Assembly (NCBI GenBank): GCA_007050995.1 | Contig: VJOU01000002.1 | Span: 149,501 to 213,500 of the forward strand | Length of the DNA stretch: 64,000 nucleotides | Reading direction: 5' to 3' | Source of the DNA: Glycocaulis profundi | GTDB taxonomy: Bacteria > Pseudomonadota > Alphaproteobacteria > Caulobacterales > Maricaulaceae | Shown here: piece after piece, positions 50,125-58,071 of the stretch | Layout: each line of letters opens with the position of its first letter | Numbering within the stretch: the stretch's first letter is position 1 | The notes under the pieces: model-generated | Database searches by the model: none | Told to the model about the DNA's origin: nothing | Seen by the model: only the letters and a program-made list of their open reading frames with translations | Program-made: the position numbers and the translations under genes

Positions 50125-50514
50125 CTAGCGCGAGGCCAGCGTGCGGGTCTGATAGCGCTCGGTGAAGCACACCCGGCGGCCGCTCTCGTCATGAACCATC
50201 AGGCGCGCGGCGGGGTCCGCGGCCGTGTCGGCCTGGGCCAGCAGGGCGGGGTTGCGCCCGTCGCCTTCGAACACGCCGCCCAGCGCTTCGCCGTCTACGG
50301 TCAGCTCCCAGCTTCCCGACAGCCCCTGCGCGGCATGGGCGACGAGCACCGCGTCGGTCCCGCGATCTTCCAGCGTCAGCCAGCACTGGGCGGCATAGAC
50401 GGGCGGGCGGCCTTCGGAGTCCGCGGCGACCGAGGGGCCGATGGCGGCGATGGCCATGACCGCGGCCAGGCCGAGCCCGGCGGCGGCGAGGAGGGAAGCG
50501 AGGAACTGACGCAT
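50125..50514 (-). CDS. CsgC/CsgH-like curli assembly protein, first copy
   Basis: A 129-residue secreted protein (signal peptide to about residue 31, A-A-D). The mature part is a small beta-sandwich-like sequence with Q-C-W-L-T-L, a G-S-W-E-L-T-V strand and a late G-R-R-V-C, giving two cysteines that can form a disulfide. The pattern fits CsgH/CsgC proteins that hold curlin back from early aggregation. It shares these blocks with the protein at 50697-51155 and lies in the same direction downstream of a curlin repeat gene. Confidence 0.65.
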   Translation of the reverse strand: MRQFLASLLAAAGLGLAAVMAIAAIGPSVAADSEGRPPVYAAQCWLTLEDRGTDAVLVAHAAQGLSGSWELTVDGEALGGVFEGDGRNPALLAQADTAADPAARLMVHDESGRRVCFTERYQTRTLASR

Positions 50515-50591
50515 AGGGAGGAGTCCGTGTTTTTATGTTTCCGCCAGATAGGAAGCGGTTCTGGTGTCCGCCAGCCCCTGTTTAAAGAAAC

Positions 50592-50627
50592 CGGGATGAA
50601 CGTTCGCCGGGGCCTGCGTTCATCCCG
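50592..50627. repeat. Perfect hairpin between the two CsgH-like genes
   Basis: CGGGATGAACG (50592-50602) and CGTTCATCCCG (50617-50627) form an 11-bp stem with a 14-base loop in the 182-base gap. No strong T-run follows, so it may be a weak terminator, an mRNA stabiliser or a protein-binding site. Confidence 0.55.
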
Positions 50628-50696
50628 CCTTCATCGGTCTTGAATCTGCGGTCTTAAGACGGCGTTTAGGCGCTGAATGCGCCCGAATTCCGGCAC

Positions 50697-51155
50697 TCAG
50701 ACCGAGGCGGTGCAGATCGTCCGGCCCGACCCGTCCCGGACCCTGAGCTGGGCGGCGAAAGGCGAGGGCTGAACCCGCGCCGTGCCCGCCCCGCCGCCGA
50801 CCAGCGGCGCGTCAGAACGCATGTCCCGGATGATGGGCCGGTAGGACGCGGTCTGGGCGGTCACCCGCGACAGAAGAGTGGGGCCGGAGCCTGCGGGCTC
50901 GATGGGGCCGGACTGGCGGGTGTCGACCCGCCCCGATCCGTCCGCCGCGCGCACGGTGAGCTCATAGGCGCCGGTCACGCCGGGCGCGGCCCAGGCGATC
51001 AGGTCGCCGCTGGAGGCCGCCCCGCGGGTTTCGATCCAGCACAGCTCCGATCCGGAACCGACGGCGGCGCCGCGCAGGGGGCTGGCTTCCGAACACCCCG
51101 CGGCGATGGCCGCGGCGGCGCAGGCGGTGGCGAGAAGGCTGGCCAGACGTGTCAT
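50697..51155 (-). CDS. CsgC/CsgH-like lipoprotein, second copy
   Basis: A 152-residue protein with an N-terminal signal and a lipobox-like A-A-G-C near residue 21. The mature part shares with the first CsgH-like protein the blocks C-W-I, G-x-x-x-L-x-A-x-A, G-A-Y-E-L-T-V, G-x-x-P/E-P and S-G-R-T-I-C, but has a longer loop. If lipidated it would be anchored in a membrane, unlike the first copy. Two such proteins may guard different sites on the way to the surface. Confidence 0.6.
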   Translation of the reverse strand: MTRLASLLATACAAAAIAAGCSEASPLRGAAVGSGSELCWIETRGAASSGDLIAWAAPGVTGAYELTVRAADGSGRVDTRQSGPIEPAGSGPTLLSRVTAQTASYRPIIRDMRSDAPLVGGGAGTARVQPSPFAAQLRVRDGSGRTICTASV

Positions 51156-51224
51156 GGGAACCTCCGTTCATTGTCAGAGCCGGTCAGGGGGCGGAGCGCC
51201 GCGCCCCGCCCCCGCACGGCGGCA

Positions 51225-51737
51225 TCAGTAGCCGCCCTGGATCACCAGAGAGACATTGCCCGAGCCCGATTGGCGGACATCGGCGTTCTGTCCCCGGCCG
51301 ACCTGGATCACGCCCACGGCGTTGTTGTTTCCGGACTGGCTGGTCGTGGCGGTGTGGTTGGCGCCGATCTGGGCGACGCCCGAGATGTTGCGCGAGCCGG
51401 TCTGGATCGCGGCGGCGGCGTTGTTGCGCCCCTCCTGGCCGATCACCGCGGAGTTCGCGCGGCCAAGCTGGTCGGCGATGGCGATGTGGTTGCGGCCCGC
51501 CTGGCTGACGGTGACGCCGTTGCGCGCGCCGTCCTGCATCGAGCTGATCAGGTGGCCCGAGCCGTACTGGCTGGCCCGCAGGCTTTGGCGGTGGCCGTGC
51601 TGGGCGCCGGCGATCTCGTTGGCGTAGCCGTGCTGGTCGATGCGGACCTGGTTGCGGCTCTGGGCTTCGGCCGCCGAAGCGCTGCCGATCAGGACAAGAC
51701 CGCCCAGCGTGGCGGCGATGAAGGTGCGATAGCTCAT
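51225..51737 (-). CDS. Curlin-repeat protein (CsgA/CsgB-like)
   Basis: A 170-residue secreted protein. After the signal peptide (near A-E-A-Q) the sequence is about a dozen degenerate repeats spaced about 11 residues, with the curlin pattern Q-x-G-x-x-N/H and internal Ser/Val, for example V-S-Q-A-G-R-N-H, I-G-Q-E-G-R-N-N, S-Q-S-G-N-N-N and R-Q-S-G-S-G-N. Expected to form an extracellular beta-helical amyloid fibre subunit. It is the first gene of a three-gene curli-like group; no csgE, csgF or csgG is in the window. Confidence 0.85.
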   Translation of the reverse strand: MSYRTFIAATLGGLVLIGSASAAEAQSRNQVRIDQHGYANEIAGAQHGHRQSLRASQYGSGHLISSMQDGARNGVTVSQAGRNHIAIADQLGRANSAVIGQEGRNNAAAAIQTGSRNISGVAQIGANHTATTSQSGNNNAVGVIQVGRGQNADVRQSGSGNVSLVIQGGY

Positions 51738-51849
51738 CTTCGGTCTCCGGTTCTTCCCCCGGTCGCGCTGATCGCGCCGGGGATGAGACCGTTATGAGAC
51801 CGGCTGGCTGAACGGCTCCGGAAGGCCGCGTTCAGCGATGCGACAGGGT

Positions 51850-52317
51850 TCAGCCCCGCCCGCGATAGGGCGTCACGCCCTGATCGGGGACCCACATGCC
51901 TTTGGGAAGCTCGCCCCACTGGGCGAACACGTCGATGGGGATGCCGCCGCGCGGATACCAGTAGCCACCGATCCGCAGCCATTTGGGCGCGAGCGCATCG
52001 ACCAGCCTCTGGCCGATCATGGTGGTGCAGGCCTCGTGGAAGGCGCCGTGATTGCGGAAGCTCTGCAAAAAGAGCTTCAGCGACTTGGATTCCACGATCC
52101 ACTGATCGGGCGCGTAGTCGATCACCAGATGGGCGAAGTCGGGCTGTCCCGTCACCGGGCAGATGGAGGTGAATTCCGGCGCGGCGAAGCGCACCAGATA
52201 ATCCGTCTGCGTGTGCGGATTGGCCACGCTCTCCAGCGATGCGTCCTCGGGACGGTCCGCGGCGCGGGCGGTCGAGGAGCCCAGCTGGTCGAGGTCTGAA
52301 TAGCGCTGATCGGTCAT
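51850..52317 (-). CDS. queF: NADPH-dependent preQ0 reductase
   Basis: A 155-residue T-fold enzyme of the short (YkvM) QueF class that reduces 7-cyano-7-deazaguanine to preQ1 for queuosine. Active-site block [14 protein letters not shown] contains the thioimide-forming Cys and the Asp; the NADPH motif [13 protein letters not shown] and N-H-G-A-F-H-E follow. Divergent from kefB-type gene across a 303-base gap. Confidence 0.95.
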   Translation of the reverse strand: MTDQRYSDLDQLGSSTARAADRPEDASLESVANPHTQTDYLVRFAAPEFTSICPVTGQPDFAHLVIDYAPDQWIVESKSLKLFLQSFRNHGAFHEACTTMIGQRLVDALAPKWLRIGGYWYPRGGIPIDVFAQWGELPKGMWVPDQGVTPYRGRG

Positions 52318-52620
52318 GGCCGCTCATCTAGCGTCCCGCGCCCCGCTTGGGTAGGAGGTTTTTCTTTGTCCGCCTTCTCTTCGGTCAGTCGGTTCCGCGC
52401 ATGAGCGCGGGCGCGCGGGCGCGCTTGCGGCGGCTTCCGCCGCCGTTTTCTCTGTCGGTCCTCGCTGCGCTGCGGGCGGCCGGTCGGCCTTGCGGCGGCT
52501 GCGCCGCCGGGCATGGGCTCTTCTCCTCCCCCGAGCAAGGCGGAGGAGACGGCCAAGCTTCCCGCCGCCGCTCCGCGCCCCTATCTTGACCCTTCAGGCC
52601 GGGATGGAAGGGATGGGCGG
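52318..52620. other. 303-base divergent gap with repeat, no gene
   Basis: The gap between queF and the KefB-type gene has no convincing coding region. It holds repeat copy B at 52385-52432, a GCGGCGGC-TTCC-GCCGCCG hairpin followed by TTTTC near 52429-52450, and a related GC-rich unit to about 52515. Short open frames here are translations of the repeat. Confidence 0.6.
52385..52432 (-). repeat. Structured dispersed repeat, copy B
   Basis: Its reverse complement matches 46 of 48 bases of copy A at 21361-21408. A hairpin (GGCGG-N3/4-CCGCC) flanks it as at copy A. A diverged relative of the unit lies just beyond it (about 52450-52515). Confidence 0.7.
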
Positions 52621-54324
52621 ATGAACGAAGCGATGGAGCTGCTGCCCGCCGTCATCCTGCTGGGGGTGGGCCTGCTGGGCATTCTCGCCGCGCGACTGCT
52701 CAAGACGTCGCCCATCGTCATCTTCATCGCGGCGGGGCTGGCCATCGGGCCGTTCGGTCTGGGCCTGATCGACGAAAATCCCACCACCGTCCTGCTCGCC
52801 CAGCTCGGCGTGGTCTTCCTGCTGTTCGACATCGGGCTGGGCTTCTCGCTCAAGACCGTGCGCGAGAGCCGCAGCGATCTGGTCCGCCTCGCCCCGATCC
52901 AGATGCTGCTGTGCACGCTGGGTTTCGGGCTGCTGCTGCGCCTTCTGGGGCTGGAGTGGCCGATGGCGATCCTGCTGGGCGCGGCGGCGGGCATTTCGGC
53001 GACCGCCGTGGTCAGCGCCACCCTGTCAGAGCGCAATCTCGCCACCTGCCCGCTGGGCCGTTCGACCACCGCGGTGCTGGTGTTCCAGGACGTGGCGGGC
53101 ATCTTCCTGCTGGTCTTCGCGGCGTCGCTGGAAGCAGGCGGGAACGGGCTGTTCGCCGATCTGGGCATGAGCGCGGGGCTGGCCGCGGTCTGTCTGGTCG
53201 CCGCGCTGCTGAGCGGGCGCTTCCTGATCGGCCCGGCCTTCAAGCTGCTGTCGAAAACCCGCAACGAGGAGATCTTCACCGCCGCGGCCCTGTTCATCGT
53301 TCTGGCGACCGCCGCGGCGACGGGGGCCATCGGCCTGTCGCTGACCTTCGGGGCCTTCCTGGCGGGCATGATCATCGCCGACACGCCCTTCCGCTCGATC
53401 ATCCGCACCGAGGCGAAGCCCTTCGGCGCGCTGCTGCTGGGCTTCTTCTTCATCACCGTGGGCGCGGCGCTGGACTGGCGCATGATGCTCGACCAGTGGG
53501 CGGCGATCCTGATCGCGCTGGCCGCGCTGTTCATCCTCAAGACCGCCCTGAGCTATCTCGCCGCGCTGCTGAGCGGGTGGAGCCTGGCGGGCGCGGCCCA
53601 GCTCGCCTTCCTGATCGCGCAGGGGTCGGAATTCGGCCTCGTCATCCTCGCCCTCCCCGCCGTCGCGGCGGGGCTGGGCGAGCTGGCGGGCGTGCTTGTG
53701 GCCGCCAGCGCCCTGTCGCTGGCCCTGACCCCGCTCTGGTCCGGGCTGGGCCTGAAGATCGCCCGCGCCATCGCCCGCTGGAAGGCCGCCCGCGCCGAGC
53801 ACACCGAGCCCGAGCCCGATGGCGCGGTGACCGCGCCGATCATCGTGTTCGGCATGACCGGGGCGGGGCGGCTGGCGGTGGATGCGCTTGATCGGTTCAA
53901 CGTGCCGGTCATCGCCATCGATTCCGATCCCGACCGCTTCCTGCACGCGCTGGCGGACGGGTATCAGGTCGCCTTCGGCGATCCGTCAGACGCCCGCCTG
54001 ATGACGACGATCGGCGCGGTGAAGGCCCGCGCGCTGGCCCTGTCCGTGCCGCGCTACGAGGTCAGCCTGGAGCTGACCCCTTACGTGCGCCGCACCTATC
54101 CCGAGCTGGCCCGCTTCGTGGCCGTGGACAGCGAGCACGAGCGCGCGCGCCATGCCGCGCTGGGCATGCGCCCGGTGATGACCCGCGGACGCCCCGAAGG
54201 CATCGAGTTCGCCGTGGAACTGCTGCGTTGGGCGGACGTGCCGGAGGACCGCATCGCAGACTGGGTCCGCGACATCGCCGAACTGGACGCCGAACGCCCC
54301 GCCCCCGCCGCGCAGGTGGCGTAG
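52621..54324 (+). CDS. KefB/KefC-type cation:proton antiporter (CPA2)
   Basis: A 567-residue membrane protein with about 12 helices: D-I-G-L-G-F-S, G-A-A-A-G-I-S-A-T-A-V-V-S, V-F-Q-D-V-A-G (the ion-binding Q-D) and G-A-F-L-A-G-M. From about residue 410 a TrkA-N Rossmann domain begins I-I-V-F-G-M-T-G-A-G-R, a nucleotide-binding regulator. Probably potassium/proton antiport, possibly glutathione-gated. ATG 52621 is chosen; upstream frame is repeat DNA. Confidence 0.9.
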   Translation: MNEAMELLPAVILLGVGLLGILAARLLKTSPIVIFIAAGLAIGPFGLGLIDENPTTVLLAQLGVVFLLFDIGLGFSLKTVRESRSDLVRLAPIQMLLCTLGFGLLLRLLGLEWPMAILLGAAAGISATAVVSATLSERNLATCPLGRSTTAVLVFQDVAGIFLLVFAASLEAGGNGLFADLGMSAGLAAVCLVAALLSGRFLIGPAFKLLSKTRNEEIFTAAALFIVLATAAATGAIGLSLTFGAFLAGMIIADTPFRSIIRTEAKPFGALLLGFFFITVGAALDWRMMLDQWAAILIALAALFILKTALSYLAALLSGWSLAGAAQLAFLIAQGSEFGLVILALPAVAAGLGELAGVLVAASALSLALTPLWSGLGLKIARAIARWKAARAEHTEPEPDGAVTAPIIVFGMTGAGRLAVDALDRFNVPVIAIDSDPDRFLHALADGYQVAFGDPSDARLMTTIGAVKARALALSVPRYEVSLELTPYVRRTYPELARFVAVDSEHERARHAALGMRPVMTRGRPEGIEFAVELLRWADVPEDRIADWVRDIAELDAERPAPAAQVA

Positions 54325-54331
54325 CCTCCCC

Positions 54332-54793
54332 TCACCGCACCGGCAGCGCCGTACGGTTGAACACCCGGCGCATGGCGATGTTGGAGACCAGCCGGGCGAC
54401 GCCGGGCAGGCCGCTGAGGCGTTCGCGGTGCAGGCGCTCATACCCGCGGGCGTCGGGCACGAGAATCCGCAGGATATAGTCCTCCGCCCCGGTCATCAGC
54501 CAGCAGTCCATGACCTCGGAGACCTCGGCCACCGCCCGCTCGAACGCCTCCATGGTCTCGCGCCGCTGGTTCTCCAGCGTGACCAGCGTGATCACCGTCA
54601 GGCCCCGGCCCACCGCCTCGGCGTTGACCAGCGCGACATAGCGGTCGATGGCGCCGCCCGCCTCCAGCGCCCGCACCCGGCGGTGGCAGGCCGAGGGCGA
54701 CAGGCCCACCCGCTCGGCCAGTTCGGCGTTCGGCATCCGGCCCTCGCGCTGCAATTGCTCGAGTATGGCCGCGTCGATGGCGTCGATGCGCAT
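54332..54793 (-). CDS. Lrp/AsnC-family regulator (probable regulator of ald)
   Basis: A 153-residue regulator with an N-terminal helix-turn-helix (L-A-E-R-V-G-L-S-P-S-A-C-H-R-R-V) and a C-terminal RAM domain for amino-acid binding (G-A-E-D-Y-I-L-R-I, D-A-R-G-Y-E-R). It is divergent from alanine dehydrogenase with 178 bases between, the arrangement of AldR/Lrp activators controlling ald. Confidence 0.92.
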   Translation of the reverse strand: MRIDAIDAAILEQLQREGRMPNAELAERVGLSPSACHRRVRALEAGGAIDRYVALVNAEAVGRGLTVITLVTLENQRRETMEAFERAVAEVSEVMDCWLMTGAEDYILRILVPDARGYERLHRERLSGLPGVARLVSNIAMRRVFNRTALPVR

Positions 54794-54971
54794 GGCGCCT
54801 CCGTCGAAGAGTGTTCGCCGGAACGCCCGGCGGACGCGGCGGCGTTCGGAACGATTTCACGGATCGACACTGAAACGCAATAATCTTCGAATTACGTGAG
54901 CGATATTGCGGCATATGGGGCGCAGCCTGTATTTTCCGCGCAACAATCAGATCCCTGAAGGAGATCAGAAG

Positions 54972-56090
54972 ATGCGTGTCGGCGTCCCCAAGGAAATCAA
55001 GGTCCATGAATACCGCGTGGGCCTCACGCCCAACGGCGCGGCCGAGCTGGTGGCCGCCGGCCACGAGGTCGTCGTGGAAACCAAGGCCGGTGAATCCATC
55101 GGCTTCTACGATGCCGATTACGAGGCCGCGGGCGCGCGGATCGTGTCGGACGCCGACGCGGTGTTCGCCCAGGCCGAGCTGATCGTGAAGGTGAAAGAGC
55201 CCCAGCCCGTCGAGTACGCGCGGCTGACCGACAAACACACCCTGTTCACCTATCTGCATCTGGCCCCCGATCCCCGCCAGACCGAAGGCCTGATGAAATC
55301 GGGCTGCACGGCCATCGCCTACGAGACGGTCACCGACGCGGACAACCGCCTGCCCCTGCTCAAGCCCATGAGCGAGGTCGCGGGCCGGATGTCGGTGCAG
55401 GTCGGCGCCACGGCTCTGGAAAAGTCCAAGGGCGGGCGCGGCATGCTGCTGGGCGGCGTGCCGGGCGTGGGTCCGGCCAAGGTCATCGTTCTGGGCGGGG
55501 GCGTCTCGGGCACCCATGCGGCGGAAATGGCCATCGGCCTGCGCGCGGACGTGACCGTGTTCGACCGCTCCATCAAGCGCCTGGCCGAGCTGGACACCCA
55601 GTTCCAGGGCACGGTGAAGACCGCCTTCTCCACGAAGGCCGCGGTCGAGGCCGCCGTGCTCGAGGCCGATCTGGTCATCGGCGCGGTGCTGATCCCCGGC
55701 GCGGCGGCGCCCAAGCTGGTCACCCGCGAGATGCTGAAAAAGATGAAGGACGGCGCGGTGCTGGTCGACATCGCCATCGACCAGGGCGGCTGCTTCGAGA
55801 CCTCCAAGCCCACCACCCATGACGAGCCCACCTTCATCGTGGACGGGGTGGTCCATTACTGCGTGGCCAACATGCCCGGCGCGGTGGCCCGCACCTCAAC
55901 GCTGGCCCTGACCAACGCCACCCTGCCCTTCACGCTGGCGCTGGCCAACAAGGGCACGAAGCAGGCCCTGAACGACGACCCCCATCTGGCCCGCGGCCTG
56001 AACATCGCCGAAGGCAAGGTCGCCTACGAGCCCGTCGCGAAGGATCTCAGCCTCGATTACGTCAAGCCCGACTGGCTGACGAGCATCTGA
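54972..56090 (+). CDS. ald: Alanine dehydrogenase
   Basis: A 372-residue enzyme interconverting L-alanine and pyruvate with NAD. Start [10 protein letters not shown] is invariant; Y-R-V-G-L-T-P, K-V-K-E-P, catalytic H in Y-L-H-L-A-P-D, NAD motif G-G-G-V-S-G-T, and D-I-A-I-D-Q-G-G are all present. ATG 54972 follows GAAGGAGAT, a strong ribosome site. Ends in a strong terminator. Confidence 0.96.
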   Translation: MRVGVPKEIKVHEYRVGLTPNGAAELVAAGHEVVVETKAGESIGFYDADYEAAGARIVSDADAVFAQAELIVKVKEPQPVEYARLTDKHTLFTYLHLAPDPRQTEGLMKSGCTAIAYETVTDADNRLPLLKPMSEVAGRMSVQVGATALEKSKGGRGMLLGGVPGVGPAKVIVLGGGVSGTHAAEMAIGLRADVTVFDRSIKRLAELDTQFQGTVKTAFSTKAAVEAAVLEADLVIGAVLIPGAAAPKLVTREMLKKMKDGAVLVDIAIDQGGCFETSKPTTHDEPTFIVDGVVHYCVANMPGAVARTSTLALTNATLPFTLALANKGTKQALNDDPHLARGLNIAEGKVAYEPVAKDLSLDYVKPDWLTSI

Positions 56091-56110
56091 AGAACGACGC
56101 CCTGAACGCG

Positions 56111-56144
56111 AAAACCCCGGATCGGCTGATCCGGGGTTTTTTCG
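56111..56144 (+). terminator. Rho-independent terminator of ald
   Basis: A 13-bp stem (AAAACCCCGGATC at 56111-56123 with its complement at 56128-56140), loop GGCT, followed by TTTTTT. It lies 20 bases after the stop. Confidence 0.93.
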
Positions 56145-56171
56145 TTTCTGCCTGCGAGGGCGGGTGAAGCC

Positions 56172-57134
56172 CTACCCGCATACCCGCGCCTTCGCCGCCT
56201 CGTATTCCGCCGCGAGCTGATCGACATAGTCCGCCACCGGCCGGACGGCCTTGACGGAGCCGATGCCCTGGCCCGAGCCCCAGATGTCGCGCCACGCCTT
56301 CTTGGCCTCGCTGCCGCCCGAGCCGAAATTCATCGCGCTGGGGTCGCTCTCGGGCAGGTTGTCGGGGTCCAGCCCCGCCGCGGTGATGGAGGCTTTCAGG
56401 TAGTTGCCGTGAACGCCCGTGAACAGGTTGGTGTAGACGATGTCGTCCGCCCGGCCTTCCACGATGGCGCGCTTGTAGGCCTCGTCCGCGCGGGCTTCGG
56501 CGGTGGCGATGAAGGCCGAGCCGATATAGCCGTAATCGGCGCCCATCGCCTCGGCGGCCAGCACGCCGCCGCCGGTGGCGATCGAGCCCGAGACCAGCAG
56601 CGGGCCGTCGAAGAACTCGCGGATTTCCGAGATCAGGGCGAAGGGCGACAGCGTGCCCGCATGTCCGCCCGCGCCCGAACACACCGCGATCAGCCCGTCC
56701 GCGCCCTTCTCCAGCGCCTTGTGAGCGAAGCGGATGTTGATGATGTCGTGCAGGGTCTTGCCGCCCCAGCCGTGGACGGCCTGATTGAGCTCCTCGCGCG
56801 CGCCCAGAGAGGTGATGACCAGCGGCACCTTGTATTTCGCGCAGGTCTCCAGATCCGCCTCCAGCCGCTCGTTGGAGCGGTGGACGATCTGGTTGACCGC
56901 GAAGGGCGCGGCGGGCCGGTCGGGGTTGGCGCGGTCATGGCTGTCGAGCGCGGAGGTGATCTCGTCCAGCCATTCGTCGAGCTGGCTCTGGGGCCGGGCG
57001 TTCAGCGCCGGAAAGCTGCCCACCACCCCCGCCTTGCACTGGGCGATGACCAGTTCGGGATTGGAGATGATGAACATGGGCGCGGCCACCACCGGCAGGC
57101 GCAGTTTCCCCTTCGTCGCGTCGAGCTCGGCCAA
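56172..57134 (-). CDS. Nitronate monooxygenase-like FMN protein
   Basis: A 320-residue TIM-barrel flavoprotein of the NMO/2-nitropropane dioxygenase family: V-V-A-A-P-M-F, G-A-G-G-H-A-G with the catalytic-position His, G-S-I-A-T-G-G, and M-G-A-D-Y-G-Y-I-G-S. No ATG fits; TTG 57134, with AAGGGGAG eight bases before, gives the usual L-R-L-P-V-V start. Oxidises nitronates or acts as an NADH:quinone reductase relative. Confidence 0.87.
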   Translation of the reverse strand: MAELDATKGKLRLPVVAAPMFIISNPELVIAQCKAGVVGSFPALNARPQSQLDEWLDEITSALDSHDRANPDRPAAPFAVNQIVHRSNERLEADLETCAKYKVPLVITSLGAREELNQAVHGWGGKTLHDIINIRFAHKALEKGADGLIAVCSGAGGHAGTLSPFALISEIREFFDGPLLVSGSIATGGGVLAAEAMGADYGYIGSAFIATAEARADEAYKRAIVEGRADDIVYTNLFTGVHGNYLKASITAAGLDPDNLPESDPSAMNFGSGGSEAKKAWRDIWGSGQGIGSVKAVRPVADYVDQLAAEYEAAKARVCG

Positions 57135-57228
57135 ACCGGCGTCTCCCCTTCTGTGTCGTGTGCAGCGCACAAGCTAGCGGCGTGAGCGCGCGTGTCGAGC
57201 TTCGGGTATGAAAAAAAGCGAACGGCGT

Positions 57229-58056
57229 TCACCGCTCGCCGGCCGCGATGGGCAGATCGCCCTGGCTCGCCCACTCGGTCCATGAGCCGTCATAGAGCCG
57301 GACGTCGGTGAAACCCGCCATCGTGAAGCCCGCGAACAGCACCGCCGCCGTGACCCCCGACCCGCAGGTGCAGATCACCGGTTTCGAGCGATCGGTTTCG
57401 CCCAGCGCCGCCGCCAGCGCCTCGCCGCGCAGGAACCGCCCGTCCTCGATCAGCCGCCCCATGGGCAGGCTGACCGCGCCGGGCATGTGTCCAGACGCGA
57501 GGCCGGGCCGGGGCTCGGGATCGGTCCCGGCGAAGCGCCCCGGCGGGCGAGCGTCCGCGATCAGGGCGTCGCCGCGCTCCACATGCTCCAGCACGTCCCG
57601 CCACGTCACGGTGTCGTCCCGGATCAGGGACACCGCGCCCGGCGGCAGCGGTTTCGGTTCGCGCGGCGCGAACGGCCCGGCCTCGACCGCGCCGCCCGCC
57701 GCCTGCCACGCCGCCAGCCCGCCATCGAGCAGCCGGGCGTCCAGCCCGAACCGCCGCAGCGTCCACCAGCCCCGCGCCGAGGCGAGCCAGCCGTTGGAAT
57801 CGTAGACGATGAACCGGCTCACCGGATCGAGCCCGGCCTCGCTCATCCAACGCTCGAAGGCGGCGGCTCCGGGAGCCATGTGGGGCAGTCCGCTGGTCGG
57901 ATCCGCGACCGCGTCGATGTCCAGCCGCACCGCGCCGGGAATGTGGCGTTCGGGCTCGGACTGCCCGGCGCCGGGCATGAACCATGTCGCGTCGATGAAG
58001 ACGGCCTGGCTGTCGGCGAGGGCGTCTTCAGCAGTGATCAGCACGGGGTCGGTCAT
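57229..58056 (-). CDS. sseA: 3-mercaptopyruvate/thiosulfate sulfurtransferase
   Basis: A 275-residue two-domain rhodanese. N-domain: F-I-D-A-T-W, H-I-P-G-A-V, Y-D-S-N-G-W. C-domain active loop C-G-S-G-V-T-A with catalytic Cys, the form associated with 3-mercaptopyruvate. Also G-H-M-P-G-A-V. Between the NMO and glutamate dehydrogenase genes on the same strand. Confidence 0.92.
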   Translation of the reverse strand: MTDPVLITAEDALADSQAVFIDATWFMPGAGQSEPERHIPGAVRLDIDAVADPTSGLPHMAPGAAAFERWMSEAGLDPVSRFIVYDSNGWLASARGWWTLRRFGLDARLLDGGLAAWQAAGGAVEAGPFAPREPKPLPPGAVSLIRDDTVTWRDVLEHVERGDALIADARPPGRFAGTDPEPRPGLASGHMPGAVSLPMGRLIEDGRFLRGEALAAALGETDRSKPVICTCGSGVTAAVLFAGFTMAGFTDVRLYDGSWTEWASQGDLPIAAGER

Positions 58057-58071
58057 GACCCGACGCTAGCC

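Noticed and set aside
52314-52556. Basic 80-codon open frame in the queF/KefB gap
   Set aside because: It translates the GC-rich repeat (Arg/Pro/Lys-rich) and lacks a plausible ribosome site or family.
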